Source: Streptomyces sp. NBC_01217
GTDB lineage: Bacteria; Actinomycetota; Actinomycetes; Streptomycetales; Streptomycetaceae
Reading direction: 5' to 3'
Assembly (NCBI RefSeq): GCF_035994185.1
Contig: NZ_CP108538.1
Span: 7,877,501-7,941,500, forward strand
DNA: 64,000 bases
Shown here in pieces: positions 9,191 to 18,600 of this stretch; the stretch's first letter is position 1, and the number at the start of each line of letters is the position of its first letter. A model generated the notes under the pieces. That model searched no databases, had not been told where the DNA came from, and saw only the letters and a list, made by a program, of their open reading frames with translations. Made by a program: the position numbers and the translations under genes.

Positions 9191-9804
9191 GCCTACTCCC
9201 GGACAGACGAACGAGGCTGCCATTTCCCTACGAGACCGACCACACCTCGAATCATCCCACCGGGCGGCTTCTCGATGACGCCCTGACCACCCCGGCTCGC
9301 TCACGGTGAAGCGGCGCGCGCAAGCCCGGACACCCTTGCTGCCGGCCGGCGGTCGTCGCCGACTCGGTTCTGAGTGGCGGGCGGCCCGACCGAGGCACGT
9401 TGGGGCCGGAAGAGTGTGCCGCTCCGTGCAGGGATTCCGTACTCACAGCGCACCGGCATTTTCATGCAATCCCGTCACTCGGCAGGGACGCTGCCTTCCG
9501 TGCACTGCTGGTACAGCGGCGGTGCACGTGTGGGCGACTACTGCTCACTCCGGGGTCCTAGCGTGTGAGCAACGGCACCGGAGCACTTTGCATGTGATCC
9601 GGGTCGTTCTGCCGGATGGACCGGTGTAACAGCGAAGGCCACGACGTGGGGCGAGCTGCCTCTCAGGACCTCCCCGGGACGCACCGTTGCGTTGGTCTCA
9701 CCGTCCTGGTCGTGCCCGACACCGTATCTGCACCGATGCCGCGCCGGCGCTCGGTGACCTCACCTCACACGGCCCATGACAGGGCCACCGAAAGGACTTC
9801 CGTC
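9191..9804. other. intergenic region upstream of the secreted hydrolase
   Basis: About 610 bp between the LysR gene and the plus-strand hydrolase. It holds the promoter module at 9500-9564 and an extra half-module at 9424-9453 that has no -10 at the expected distance. No gene was recognised. Confidence 0.5.
9500..9564 (+). promoter_or_regulatory. shared promoter module upstream of secreted hydrolase
   Basis: GTGCACTG at 9500, GTGCACGT at 9522 (start-to-start 22 bp), then 29 bp, then a -10 hexamer TAGCGT at 9559-9564. There is no TTGACA-like -35. The geometry is identical to the modules before poxB, dps, the 46790 and 47084 genes and 53449. Read as an activator-dependent promoter with two direct-repeat half-sites; the predicted leader to the gene is about 235 nt. 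Confidence 0.6.
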
Positions 9805-10677
9805 ATGCGATTCCGAGGAAGACGACTGCGCAAGTCCCATGTGCTGGCCGCCGCATGCGCCCTGGCCGTCGCCGGGGCGCTGGTGCCGGCCACCCAGGAG
9901 GCCGCGCAGGCCACCACCGCGAAGGACCGCGGTCCCAAGCCGACGATCGTCCTCGTACACGGTGCGTGGGCGGACGCGTCGAGCTGGAACCCGGTGATCA
10001 GCCGCCTCCAGCACGACGGATACACCGTCGTCGCCCCGCCCAACCCGCTGCGCGGCGTCGACTACGACGCGCAGACCCTGAAGAACTACCTGGCCACCAT
10101 CAAGGGCCCGGTCGTCCTGGCGGGCCACTCCTACGGCGGCGTGGTCATCACCAACGCCGCGGCGGGCAATCCCAATGTCAAGGCATTGGTCTACGACGAC
10201 GCCTACATCCCCGCCCAGGGCGAGACCGTATTCGAGATCAACGCCGCCAAGCCGGGTTCGTGCGTCACCGCCGACCCGTCGACGTTCCTGAACCTGGTGC
10301 AGTACCCCGGTGCGCCTGAGGGCGATTACGACGCCTATCTCAAGGTCGCGCCGGGCGGCGCTTATCGGGGATTCGCGGACTGCTTCGCCAACGGTGTCCC
10401 CAGTGCTCAAGCCCAGCTCCTGGCGGCCGGTCAGCGCCCCTTCGCGGTCAGTGCCGGATCCGAGCCCTCCGGTACGCCCGCCTGGAAGACCATCCCCTCC
10501 TGGGCCGTGGTCGGAACGGCCGACCACGTCATCCCCCCGGCTGAGCAGCTGGCCATGGCCAACCGTGCGGGGGCTCACATCACCGAGGTCAACGCCGGTC
10601 ACCTGTCCCTCATCACCCGGCCCGGCGTGGTGACCGACGTCATCCGCGACGCCGCGCGAGCGACCGTCCGCCCCTGA
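9805..10677 (+). CDS. secreted alpha/beta hydrolase (small esterase family)
   Basis: A 290-residue protein. An arginine-rich signal peptide (residues 1-36, ending near AAQA) precedes the alpha/beta hydrolase domain, so it should be exported. The family oxyanion region IVLVHGAWADASSW, the nucleophile elbow GHSYGG, the acid in GTADHVIPP and the histidine in NAGHLSL are all present. The ATG at 9805 has AAAGGA eight nucleotides upstream, and the signal peptide begins there; a longer in-frame start at 9616 would add non-signal sequence. The gene stands alone downstream of the promoter module at 9500-9564. It is related to the cytoplasmic hydrolases at 1392, 24114 and 45039. The substrate is unknown, and esterase or lipase-like activity is inferred. 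Confidence 0.88.
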   Translation: MRFRGRRLRKSHVLAAACALAVAGALVPATQEAAQATTAKDRGPKPTIVLVHGAWADASSWNPVISRLQHDGYTVVAPPNPLRGVDYDAQTLKNYLATIKGPVVLAGHSYGGVVITNAAAGNPNVKALVYDDAYIPAQGETVFEINAAKPGSCVTADPSTFLNLVQYPGAPEGDYDAYLKVAPGGAYRGFADCFANGVPSAQAQLLAAGQRPFAVSAGSEPSGTPAWKTIPSWAVVGTADHVIPPAEQLAMANRAGAHITEVNAGHLSLITRPGVVTDVIRDAARATVRP

Positions 10678-10928
10678 CACGGTCGTCCCCTGCCCGCACA
10701 CGGCCGTCCACGCGTAGGTCCCCGTCGACCGGCTCCAGCACATGATCCGCACGTATCCCACCTTCCGCCGGACGGTCGAGGCGGCCTTGGGAGCTCCCTG
10801 CTGAGGACCACCCCGGTCACGCACACGGACCCATGCCCCGTCCGACGGAGCAGGAGCCGCCGATCGCCGGTGCCGGGAAATCCGCCGAATGACCCACTGG
10901 GCGACTGCGGCATTCACGACCCGGTCAT

Positions 10929-10959
10929 GCCGGCCCGGTTCGGGGAGAACCGGGCCGGC
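10929..10959. terminator. strong hairpin terminator after the minus-strand subtilisin gene
   Basis: A perfect 13-bp stem (first arm at 10929-10941, second at 10947-10959) with a five-base loop GGGGA. It lies 5 bp beyond the stop of the minus-strand peptidase gene and about 250 bp after the plus-strand hydrolase. It can act in both directions. There is no T-run, as is usual in Streptomyces. Confidence 0.75.
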
Positions 10960-10963
10960 TCGG

Positions 10964-13900
10964 TCACCTGCGTACGGTGAACTGCCCGGTCAGCGGGCCG
11001 AGCCCGACGCTGTACGTCCCGGCGGCATTGCGGCGTACGGTGAAATGCACGCGTGCCTCCTTGCCGGTGCGGACCGTGACGGAACGCTGCTGCTCGGTCT
11101 CTCCCGCCACCAACAGGACAGCGGAGTACGTTCCCGTCTCCTCGCCGACGTTCTTGATGCGTGCCGTCACACGGACCGGTGTGCCGGGCCGCGCCCGGGA
11201 CGGAGTCACGGACAGATCGCTTAGCGCGAAGAGCGGCTCGGGACCGGCGACCAGGTCGTGGACGAAGACGTCCGAGTGACGGTTGGTGTCGTCACCGACG
11301 AGGTTGGCCGAGGTGCTCTCGAAGGCGACGTAACGGCCGTTGCCACTGAGGGCGGGAAGGTCCGAGATGCCGTCGGCTTCGGCGCCCTCCAGGCCGTCCG
11401 AGACCCGGGTCGTGGTGCCGGCGGTCCGGTCGCGCACGAAGACGTCCGACCTGCCATTGGTGTCGCCGGGGGAGAGGTTGGTCGAATCGCTGTAGAAGGC
11501 GACCTTCGTGCCGTCCGCGCCGAGGGAGGGCGCGAAGGCCCAGCCGTCGGCCGGTTCGCCGCCGCGGGTGCCTGAGACCTGCTCGTACTCGCCGGTGCGC
11601 AGGTCGTGGACGTAGATCTGCCAGTTGTTGCTGAACGCGATCGTGTGACCGTCGCCGCTGATCTGCGGACCGGTGTTCTCGCCGTCGGGGCCGTCGACCG
11701 GTGTCGTGGTGCCGGTCACACGGTCGTGCACGAAGACGTCGATCGTGCCGTCGGTGTCGTCCGGCGCGAGGTTGTCGGCTGCGCTCTGGAAGGCCACGTA
11801 GCGGCCGTCGGAGCTGATCGACTGTTCACGGGAGGAGCCGTTCGCCGGTGTGCCGCCCTCGGCCTGTGAGATGCGGACGGTCGTGCCCGTCCGGCGGTCG
11901 TGGAGGAACACGTCCGTGGCGTTGTTGGTGTCGCCGGACACGAGGTTGTCGGCGTCGCTGTTGAACACGGCGTAGCGGCCGTCGGCGCTGAGCGAAGGTG
12001 CCGACGACAGGCCGTTGGCCGGTGTGCCGTCCGAGGCCACCGACACCCGCTCCGTGGCGCCGGTCGTCCGGTCGTGGACGAAGGCGTCGGTCTGCCGGTT
12101 GGTGTCGCCGGGGACGAGGTTGTCGGCGCCGCTGCTGAAACCGACGTGGCGGCCGTCCGAGCTGAGGGTCGGGGTCAGGGAGAAGTCATTGCCCTGGGCC
12201 CCGTCGGAGGAGACCGACACCCTCTCAGTGGTCTGGGTGCCCCGGTCGGTCACGAAGATGTCGAGAGTGCCGTTGGTGTCCTCGGGGACGAGGTTGGAGG
12301 CAGGGCTGGCGAAGACGATCACCTGGCCGTCGTCGCTCACCCTGGGCCACCACGCGTCGTTGTTGGCCTGGCTGCCCTGCGTCGTGAGGGACACGCGATC
12401 GGTGGCGGACGGGCGCGGCAGCACCAGACGGGCGTTGCGGGCCGTGCCGGACCGGCCGTCCACCTTCACGGCCAGGGGCTTGGACCGGGAGGTGCCCGGT
12501 GCGCTCGCCCTGACCTGGTACGAGCCGACGGGTACGTCCCGGATGGTGTAGCGGCCGTTGTGGTCCGTCACCGCGGTCAGGTCGTCAGGTACGTCCAGGA
12601 CGCTGACGGTCGCGCCGGGCACGGTCGCGCCGGTCGGTTCGAACGTCACCGTGCCGGTGACCGTCCCCCGGCGGGTCTGTGCGAGTTCCAGGCGGACGTC
12701 GTTGTAGCGATCGGTGCGCACCTGCTGCCGGGTCCGCGTGTCCACGTACCCGAAACGGGACAGTGCCAGGTCGTGGGTGCCGGGCGCGAGCCGGAGCGAG
12801 AAGCGTCCCTCCTCGTCCGTGGTCACGCTGCGGCCGGTGTCCGTGCGCGTGACCGTGACACCCGCCAGCGGTTTCCCGGTCCTGCCGTCGGTGACCGTGC
12901 CCCGCACACCGCTGCGCAGGGACGCCTCCGTCACCGCCGCGTAGGCGTCGATGCGACCGTAGCCGAAGCGGGAATTGGGGCGCGCACCGTACCGGTCGTC
13001 GAAGAAGGACGTACCGGTGAGGATGGACAGGGCCTCGTCGACGGAGAGGTCCGGTTGCGCCTGGAGCATGAGGGCGACGGTGCCGGACACGTGCGGAGTG
13101 GCCATCGAGGTACCGTTGAGCGTGCCGTAGCCGCCGTCCGGCAGGGTCGACAGGACGTCGACCCCGGGTGCGGAGACGTCGGGTACGACGTAGGAGTCGG
13201 GCCATTCGGCGGGCGGGGCGCTCCAACTGCTCTTCCTGACCACCTCTCCGCAGGAGAAGTCGGCAACGTTGTCGGTGGAGTCGGTCGCGCCGACGGAGAC
13301 GGACTCGTAGACGTTGCCCGGGCTCGCCGAACCCTGGAGACACTCGTTGCCGATGGCGAAGGACGGGAAGATGCCGGCGCGCAGGATGTTGCGGGCCGGC
13401 TCGACGAGTTCGTCTGCGTAGCCGTCGGAGCCGAGTGACATGCTGACAACGTCCGCGGGCTTCCCGGCGGGGGTGCCGTCGGCGGCGTACGGGGCGATGG
13501 CCCACTGCATGCCGGCGATCACCTGTGCGAGGCTTCCGCTGCCGGCGGGGATGACCAGTCCACCCATCAGGTCCACATCGGGCGCGACACCGATCTGTGT
13601 GCCGGAGGCGTCTCCGCCGGCGATGGTGCCCGCGACATGGGTGCCGTGGTAACTGCTGTCGTGCGGTACGGAACCCGGTACCGGCTTGCCGTCGGCGTCG
13701 AACTCGATCCAGCCGCCGGGGTGTGTGGCGTCGTCGGGGTCGTCACCGGCCAGCTTGCCCGCCAGGTCCGGGTGGTTGATGTCGATGCCGGTGTCGAGGA
13801 CGGCCACGCGGACCCCGTCGCCGGTGATCTTCTGTTCGCTCTGCACCTTGTCGGCGCCGATCTTGGCCAGGCCCCAGGTGGTCGCCTGCGCGGTGGCGCG

Positions 13901-14416
13901 CGCGATGGCCGAGCTGCTCTTCTCCACGGCTTCGCCGGGCGGGGTTTCAAGAGTGAAGTTGGGGATGACGTGGTCGACCGGGGCCAGCGTGGTCAGTTCG
14001 GCCAAGGTGTCCGGCGTGGCTTCGACCAGAACCATGTTCTTGAGCCAGAACGTGTTGAGCACGCGGTCGCCGCGAGCCTCCACCAGGTCCACGATCGGGG
14101 CCTGGTCGGACTCGGCCTCGCCGGCCAGTTCGCGGCGCACCTCCGCCGTGGTGTCGCCCCACGCCGCGCCTCCGGAGTTCTGCTGGAGGACGACGGCCGC
14201 CTCGATGCGTCCGTCACCGCGTGCCTCGGCGGTGTTCATCCGCTTCAGCAGAACGGGGTCGATCTTTGTTCGTACGGCCGCCGTTGAGGACGGACCGGGG
14301 ACGGTGTCCTGCGCCATCGCAGGAGCGGCTGTCAGCACGGTGGTGCATATGCCCAGGGCGGACAACAAGGCTCTGCAGCGATGTTGCCCGCGCGGCGGAC
14401 GGGCCGGGAGCGGCAT
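10964..14416 (-). CDS. secreted S8 subtilisin-like peptidase with beta-propeller repeats
   Basis: An 1150-residue secreted protease. A signal peptide (to about residue 36, PAMAQ) and a propeptide-like region precede the S8 domain, which has the triad Asp (VAVLDTGIDINHPDL, near 207), His (SSYHGTHVAG, near 257) and Ser (NGTSMATPHVSG, near 438). Two carboxypeptidase-regulatory-like modules follow (GVRGTVTDG and GTVTGTVTF). Then come about seven blade repeats of the TolB/PD40 type, each with a DGRYVAF-like core and a DVFVHDR-like strand; one blade is degenerate. A C-terminal CARDB-like domain ends the protein. The ATG at 14416 has AGAAGGGG upstream; the open frame extends 118 codons further without signal features. 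It is divergent from the TrmB/LuxR-like regulator gene. Confidence 0.92.
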   Translation of the reverse strand: MPLPARPPRGQHRCRALLSALGICTTVLTAAPAMAQDTVPGPSSTAAVRTKIDPVLLKRMNTAEARGDGRIEAAVVLQQNSGGAAWGDTTAEVRRELAGEAESDQAPIVDLVEARGDRVLNTFWLKNMVLVEATPDTLAELTTLAPVDHVIPNFTLETPPGEAVEKSSSAIARATAQATTWGLAKIGADKVQSEQKITGDGVRVAVLDTGIDINHPDLAGKLAGDDPDDATHPGGWIEFDADGKPVPGSVPHDSSYHGTHVAGTIAGGDASGTQIGVAPDVDLMGGLVIPAGSGSLAQVIAGMQWAIAPYAADGTPAGKPADVVSMSLGSDGYADELVEPARNILRAGIFPSFAIGNECLQGSASPGNVYESVSVGATDSTDNVADFSCGEVVRKSSWSAPPAEWPDSYVVPDVSAPGVDVLSTLPDGGYGTLNGTSMATPHVSGTVALMLQAQPDLSVDEALSILTGTSFFDDRYGARPNSRFGYGRIDAYAAVTEASLRSGVRGTVTDGRTGKPLAGVTVTRTDTGRSVTTDEEGRFSLRLAPGTHDLALSRFGYVDTRTRQQVRTDRYNDVRLELAQTRRGTVTGTVTFEPTGATVPGATVSVLDVPDDLTAVTDHNGRYTIRDVPVGSYQVRASAPGTSRSKPLAVKVDGRSGTARNARLVLPRPSATDRVSLTTQGSQANNDAWWPRVSDDGQVIVFASPASNLVPEDTNGTLDIFVTDRGTQTTERVSVSSDGAQGNDFSLTPTLSSDGRHVGFSSGADNLVPGDTNRQTDAFVHDRTTGATERVSVASDGTPANGLSSAPSLSADGRYAVFNSDADNLVSGDTNNATDVFLHDRRTGTTVRISQAEGGTPANGSSREQSISSDGRYVAFQSAADNLAPDDTDGTIDVFVHDRVTGTTTPVDGPDGENTGPQISGDGHTIAFSNNWQIYVHDLRTGEYEQVSGTRGGEPADGWAFAPSLGADGTKVAFYSDSTNLSPGDTNGRSDVFVRDRTAGTTTRVSDGLEGAEADGISDLPALSGNGRYVAFESTSANLVGDDTNRHSDVFVHDLVAGPEPLFALSDLSVTPSRARPGTPVRVTARIKNVGEETGTYSAVLLVAGETEQQRSVTVRTGKEARVHFTVRRNAAGTYSVGLGPLTGQFTVRR

Positions 14417-14585
14417 GGGGCACCCCTTCTGCGACGTGTGTCCACGTCGTGTTGTCGGGCCGATCACGTAGCTGGTCGAACGCTGACATCCGCCGCGAGC
14501 TCCTGACAAGATCAACCGGCGGCGACTTCCCGTCAGCTGGCATGAAAATGACAGGCATACACAACGTGGGACGAGGCGACACACC

Positions 14586-15569
14586 ATGCTGGAACCGATC
14601 GGCCTGGACGAGCGCGACGAAGCCGTGTACGACGCCCTGATCCGAAGGACACAGGCCACCGCCGCGGAACTCGCGGGTGACTGCCATCTCACCGCACAGG
14701 CGACCAGCCGTTCGCTGCGGTCACTGGTCGACCTCGGGCTCGCATCGACGACGCCGGGGCGGCCCGTCACTTACGTCGCGGTCCCACCCGACAGCGGTCT
14801 GGAGGCCGTACTACGCGAACGGGAGGGGGCGTTGAACGGTGTGCGCTCCCAACTCTCGAACCTCATGGCCCTCTATCGCGCGGGCAGCCGCTTCGCGCAT
14901 CCCGGGGAACTCGTCGAGGTCATATCGGGCCGGGACGAGGTCAACCGGAACTGGGTGCAGATGCAGCGGGCCAGCCGTACGCAGATACGGGGCTTCGACT
15001 GCCCACCGTATGCCGCGGCCGCAGGCCACTCCCAGCCCAATGGGATCGAACTCGAACTGCTCGGACGGGGTGTCAAGTACCGGGTGCTCTATGACAGTTC
15101 GGTGCTCGAACTGCCGGGGTGGCTGGAGGATGTGACGACGGGGATACGCCTCGGAGAACAAGCCCGGATCGCCACCGGCCTGCCGACCAAGCTCGCGATA
15201 TCCGACGACCGGATCGCCATGCTCCCCCTGCTGCGTCCCGGTGACAACGCCGTGACCGCCTCGTACGTCATCCACCCCTCGCCCCTGCTCGACGCACTGG
15301 TGGCACTGTTCGAGTCGATGTGGGAGCGAAGCGTGCAGATACGGCCGTCGACGCCGCTCATGAACGAGGACGGCCCCGAGCGGTTGTCGCAGGAGGAGGA
15401 GAAGCTGCTGACGCTGCTGGCGTCGGGAGCCACCGACAAGTCGGCGGGCAGAGCCCTGGTATGGAGCGAACGCACAGTCCAGCGCCACATCACCAAACTC
15501 ATGCGTCGATTCGGCGCGCAGACACGCTTCCAGCTCGCCATGGAAGCCACCCGCCGCGGCTGGATCTGA
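14586..15569 (+). CDS. TrmB-like winged-helix regulator with C-terminal LuxR helix-turn-helix
   Basis: A 327-residue regulator with two DNA-binding parts. The N-terminal winged helix (residues about 1-65) resembles TrmB, with LDERDEAVYDALIRR and ATSRSLRSLVDLGLA. A central sensor-like domain of unknown ligand follows. The C-terminal LuxR-type helix-turn-helix (LSQEEEKLLTLLASGATDKSAGRAL, then SERTVQRHITKLM) ends the protein. It lies between two giant secreted S8 peptidase genes: divergent from one (170 bp apart) and followed by the other 129 bp downstream on the same strand. It is the obvious candidate for controlling both. The ATG at 14586 has a weak GAGG-type site; no better start was seen. 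Confidence 0.85.
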   Translation: MLEPIGLDERDEAVYDALIRRTQATAAELAGDCHLTAQATSRSLRSLVDLGLASTTPGRPVTYVAVPPDSGLEAVLREREGALNGVRSQLSNLMALYRAGSRFAHPGELVEVISGRDEVNRNWVQMQRASRTQIRGFDCPPYAAAAGHSQPNGIELELLGRGVKYRVLYDSSVLELPGWLEDVTTGIRLGEQARIATGLPTKLAISDDRIAMLPLLRPGDNAVTASYVIHPSPLLDALVALFESMWERSVQIRPSTPLMNEDGPERLSQEEEKLLTLLASGATDKSAGRALVWSERTVQRHITKLMRRFGAQTRFQLAMEATRRGWI

Positions 15570-15698
15570 CCGGCGAACCCACTTTTGTTTCACATGAGTT
15601 GACGGCACGCTAACGTCGACATCGAGGCTTCCCAAGATCGTGGTCCAGGACTTACATTCCCGACGGCCTGTAGGACCATACGAGTCAAGGGAATCCCG

Positions 15699-18600
15699 TT
15701 GACACATCATCCTTCCGGAAGACGGCGGCGCCTGCTCATGCTCGCTGCCGCCCTCCTGGTCACCGCGGCGACCCCGCAAGTGACCGCTTCCGCAGACACT
15801 TCCTCAGCCCTCGGTGCGGCAACCTCCGCGCAGTCCGACATCGTTGCCAAGACCTCTGCGGGACCTGCCGCGTCCGTTGTGACCCTGCTGACCGGAGACA
15901 AGGTCACCGTCGTTCCCGCCGCCGGCGACGGCCCCGGCACCATCACCGTGGAGAGTCCCGACGGCCGGCCCACCGGCGCACGGGTGATGACCGTGGGCGG
16001 CGACACCTACGTCCTTCCCGAATCGGCTCGCCCGTACCTGGCGGCCGGAGCCCTGGACCAGCAGTTGTTCAACGTGACCCGGCTCATGGCGGACGGCTAC
16101 GACGACGCTCACCTCGACCGCCTGCCGCTCATCGTGACCTACGGCGGCAAGGAGGCGGGCGCGGCCACCCTGCGCCGACGCGGCGACGCGATACCGGGAG
16201 GTGCCACCGTCGTTCGCCCGCTCACCAGCGTCAACGGCGTCGCGCTGGCGGCAGACCGTGAGGACGGCGACGCGCTGTGGGCCGCCCTGACCGGAACCGG
16301 AGCCGACACGGACACCGCCGTGGCGGGCGCCGCCCAGGACGCGGAGCCGGCCTTCGGGGGCGGCGTCGCCAAGGTGTGGCTGGACGGCAGGGCGCAGGCC
16401 ACGCTGAGCGACTCGGTCGGCCAGATCGGCGCCCCCGAGGTCTGGTCCGGGGGCAACACCGGCGAGGGCGTGGACGTGGCCGTCCTCGACACCGGTTACG
16501 ACCCGGGTCATCCAGATCTGAAGGACGCCGTCGAGGACAGCGACAGCTTCGTCCCCGGCGAGGACGTCACCGACCGCAACGGCCACGGTACGCACGTCGC
16601 CTCCACCATCGCCGGCACCGGCGCCGCATCCGACGGCAGGGAAAAGGGCGTCGCGCCCGGCGTCGACCTGCACGTCGGCAAGGTTCTGAGTGACGCGGGC
16701 GCGGGGTACGACTCCTGGATCCTGGCCGGCATGGAGTGGGCCGCGCGGGACGTGCACGCCAGGGTCATCAGCATGAGCCTCGGCAGCAGCGAGAACGCCG
16801 ACGGCGACACCCTGCTCGCCCGGGCCGTGAACCGACTGAGCGAGGAGACCGGCGCGCTCTTCACCATCGCGGCCGGTAACAACGGCCCCGACGCGCAGAC
16901 CGTCAGGTCGCCGGGCACCGCCGATGCCGCCCTGACCGTCGGTGCCGTCGACTCCACGGACGCCCTCGCCGACTTCTCCAGTCGCGGGCCGCGGTACGGC
17001 GACGACGCCCTGAAGCCGGAGATCACTGCGCCCGGTGTCGGCATCCTGGCCGCCAGGTCCCAGTACGCGGCAAACGGGACCGGCTCCTACGTGAGCGCCA
17101 GTGGCACCTCCATGGCCACCCCGCACGTGGCCGGTGTGGCGGCGCTCGTGGCGGCCGCGCATCCTGACTGGACCGGTGGCCGTATCAAGGACGCCCTGGT
17201 CAGCACGGTGCATCCCACGCCCGCCATCACCGTCGACGACGGCGGCAACGGCCGGGTCGACGCCGCCGCGGCGGCGACGGAGACTCTGACAGCCACCGGC
17301 AAGGCGGACGCCGGTATCCACTCGCCCGGCGCGGACAGGAGCACCGTCGAGACCGCGGCCACCTGGACCAACACCAGCGACGAGACCGTCACCGTGGACC
17401 TGGCCGTGGACGCGCCCGGCGTCCCGGCCGGCGTCTTCGCCGTCTCCCAGGACCGACTGGAGGTCCCCGCCCACGGCACCGCGAGCGTCAACGTCACCAC
17501 CGACGTGGACAAGGCGGGTGAACTGCGGAGGTGGACCGGCCGGCTGACCGCGTCCGTCGACGGCACCGTACGCACCCGCACTCTGCTCGGCGTCAGCACC
17601 CGTCAGCAGCTCTTTCACGTCCGCACCGAGATCACCGGCCGCTCGGGCGAGCCGACCAGCGGCAACCTCACCTTCTTCCGCGAAGGCGACGAGTACGCGG
17701 GCAGCAACGTCTATGGCGACGGCGCCTCCGACGACCTCCTGCCGCCCGGCCGGTACACCGTCTACGCCGACTTCCGCGTCGAGGGCACGCACGGCGAGTC
17801 CTCGGCCGGATACGCGCGCCTGGTCCTCCCGCAGGTGGACATCACCGGCGACACCGACCTGGTGCTCGACGGCACGAAGCTGCGACAGATCACCGCGGTC
17901 ACTCCCCGGAAGACGGAGAACTTCGCCCGGCGCCTCGACTACCACCGCGAGTTCGGCGACGGGAGCTCGATGACCGACAGCGTCGAGATCGGTGACGGCT
18001 ATGACAGCATCTGGACGGCCCCGGTGGCGCCGGGCAACGACGGCGAGCAGTACCTGACGGCCCGCTGGCGGAACCAGGAGCCGCTGCTGTCGGTGACCGC
18101 GGGCCCGCAGGAGTTCGACGACCTGTGGATCATGCCCGGCTCGGCGAAGCTCCCAGAGGGCGATCACGACCTGGACCTGATCCACCCCGGAGAGGGCCTC
18201 GCGGCGGACTACGAAGGCATCGACGCCACGGGGAAGGCCGCCGTCGTCCGCTGGGACTCCGACGACGAGGACACAGCGGACGACCAGATCAGGGCCGCGC
18301 AGGCGGCGGGTGTGAAGCTGCTGTTGTTCGTCCACGACCTCGACGGACGGCTGCGTCAGCCCATCATCAGGTCGACCATCGAGGTCGTCGGCCTGTCCCG
18401 CACCGAGGGCGAGAAGCTGATCTCACGGGTCGGCGCGAGCCCGTCGGGCAGTGTGCCTCTGCGCGCCGCCTCCCACCCCGACACCGACTACCTGTACGAC
18501 CTGGTCCGCACCTGGAAGGGACGCATCCCCTCCGACCCCACCTACGCACCGAAGGACCGACAGCTGGCCCGCGTCGAGACGCGACTGCGCAACCCCAACG

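Noticed and set aside
15599..15616. TTGACG and TAACGT as a promoter for the second subtilisin
   Set aside because: The spacing does not fit a -35/-10 pair; neither arrangement gives 16-19 bp.
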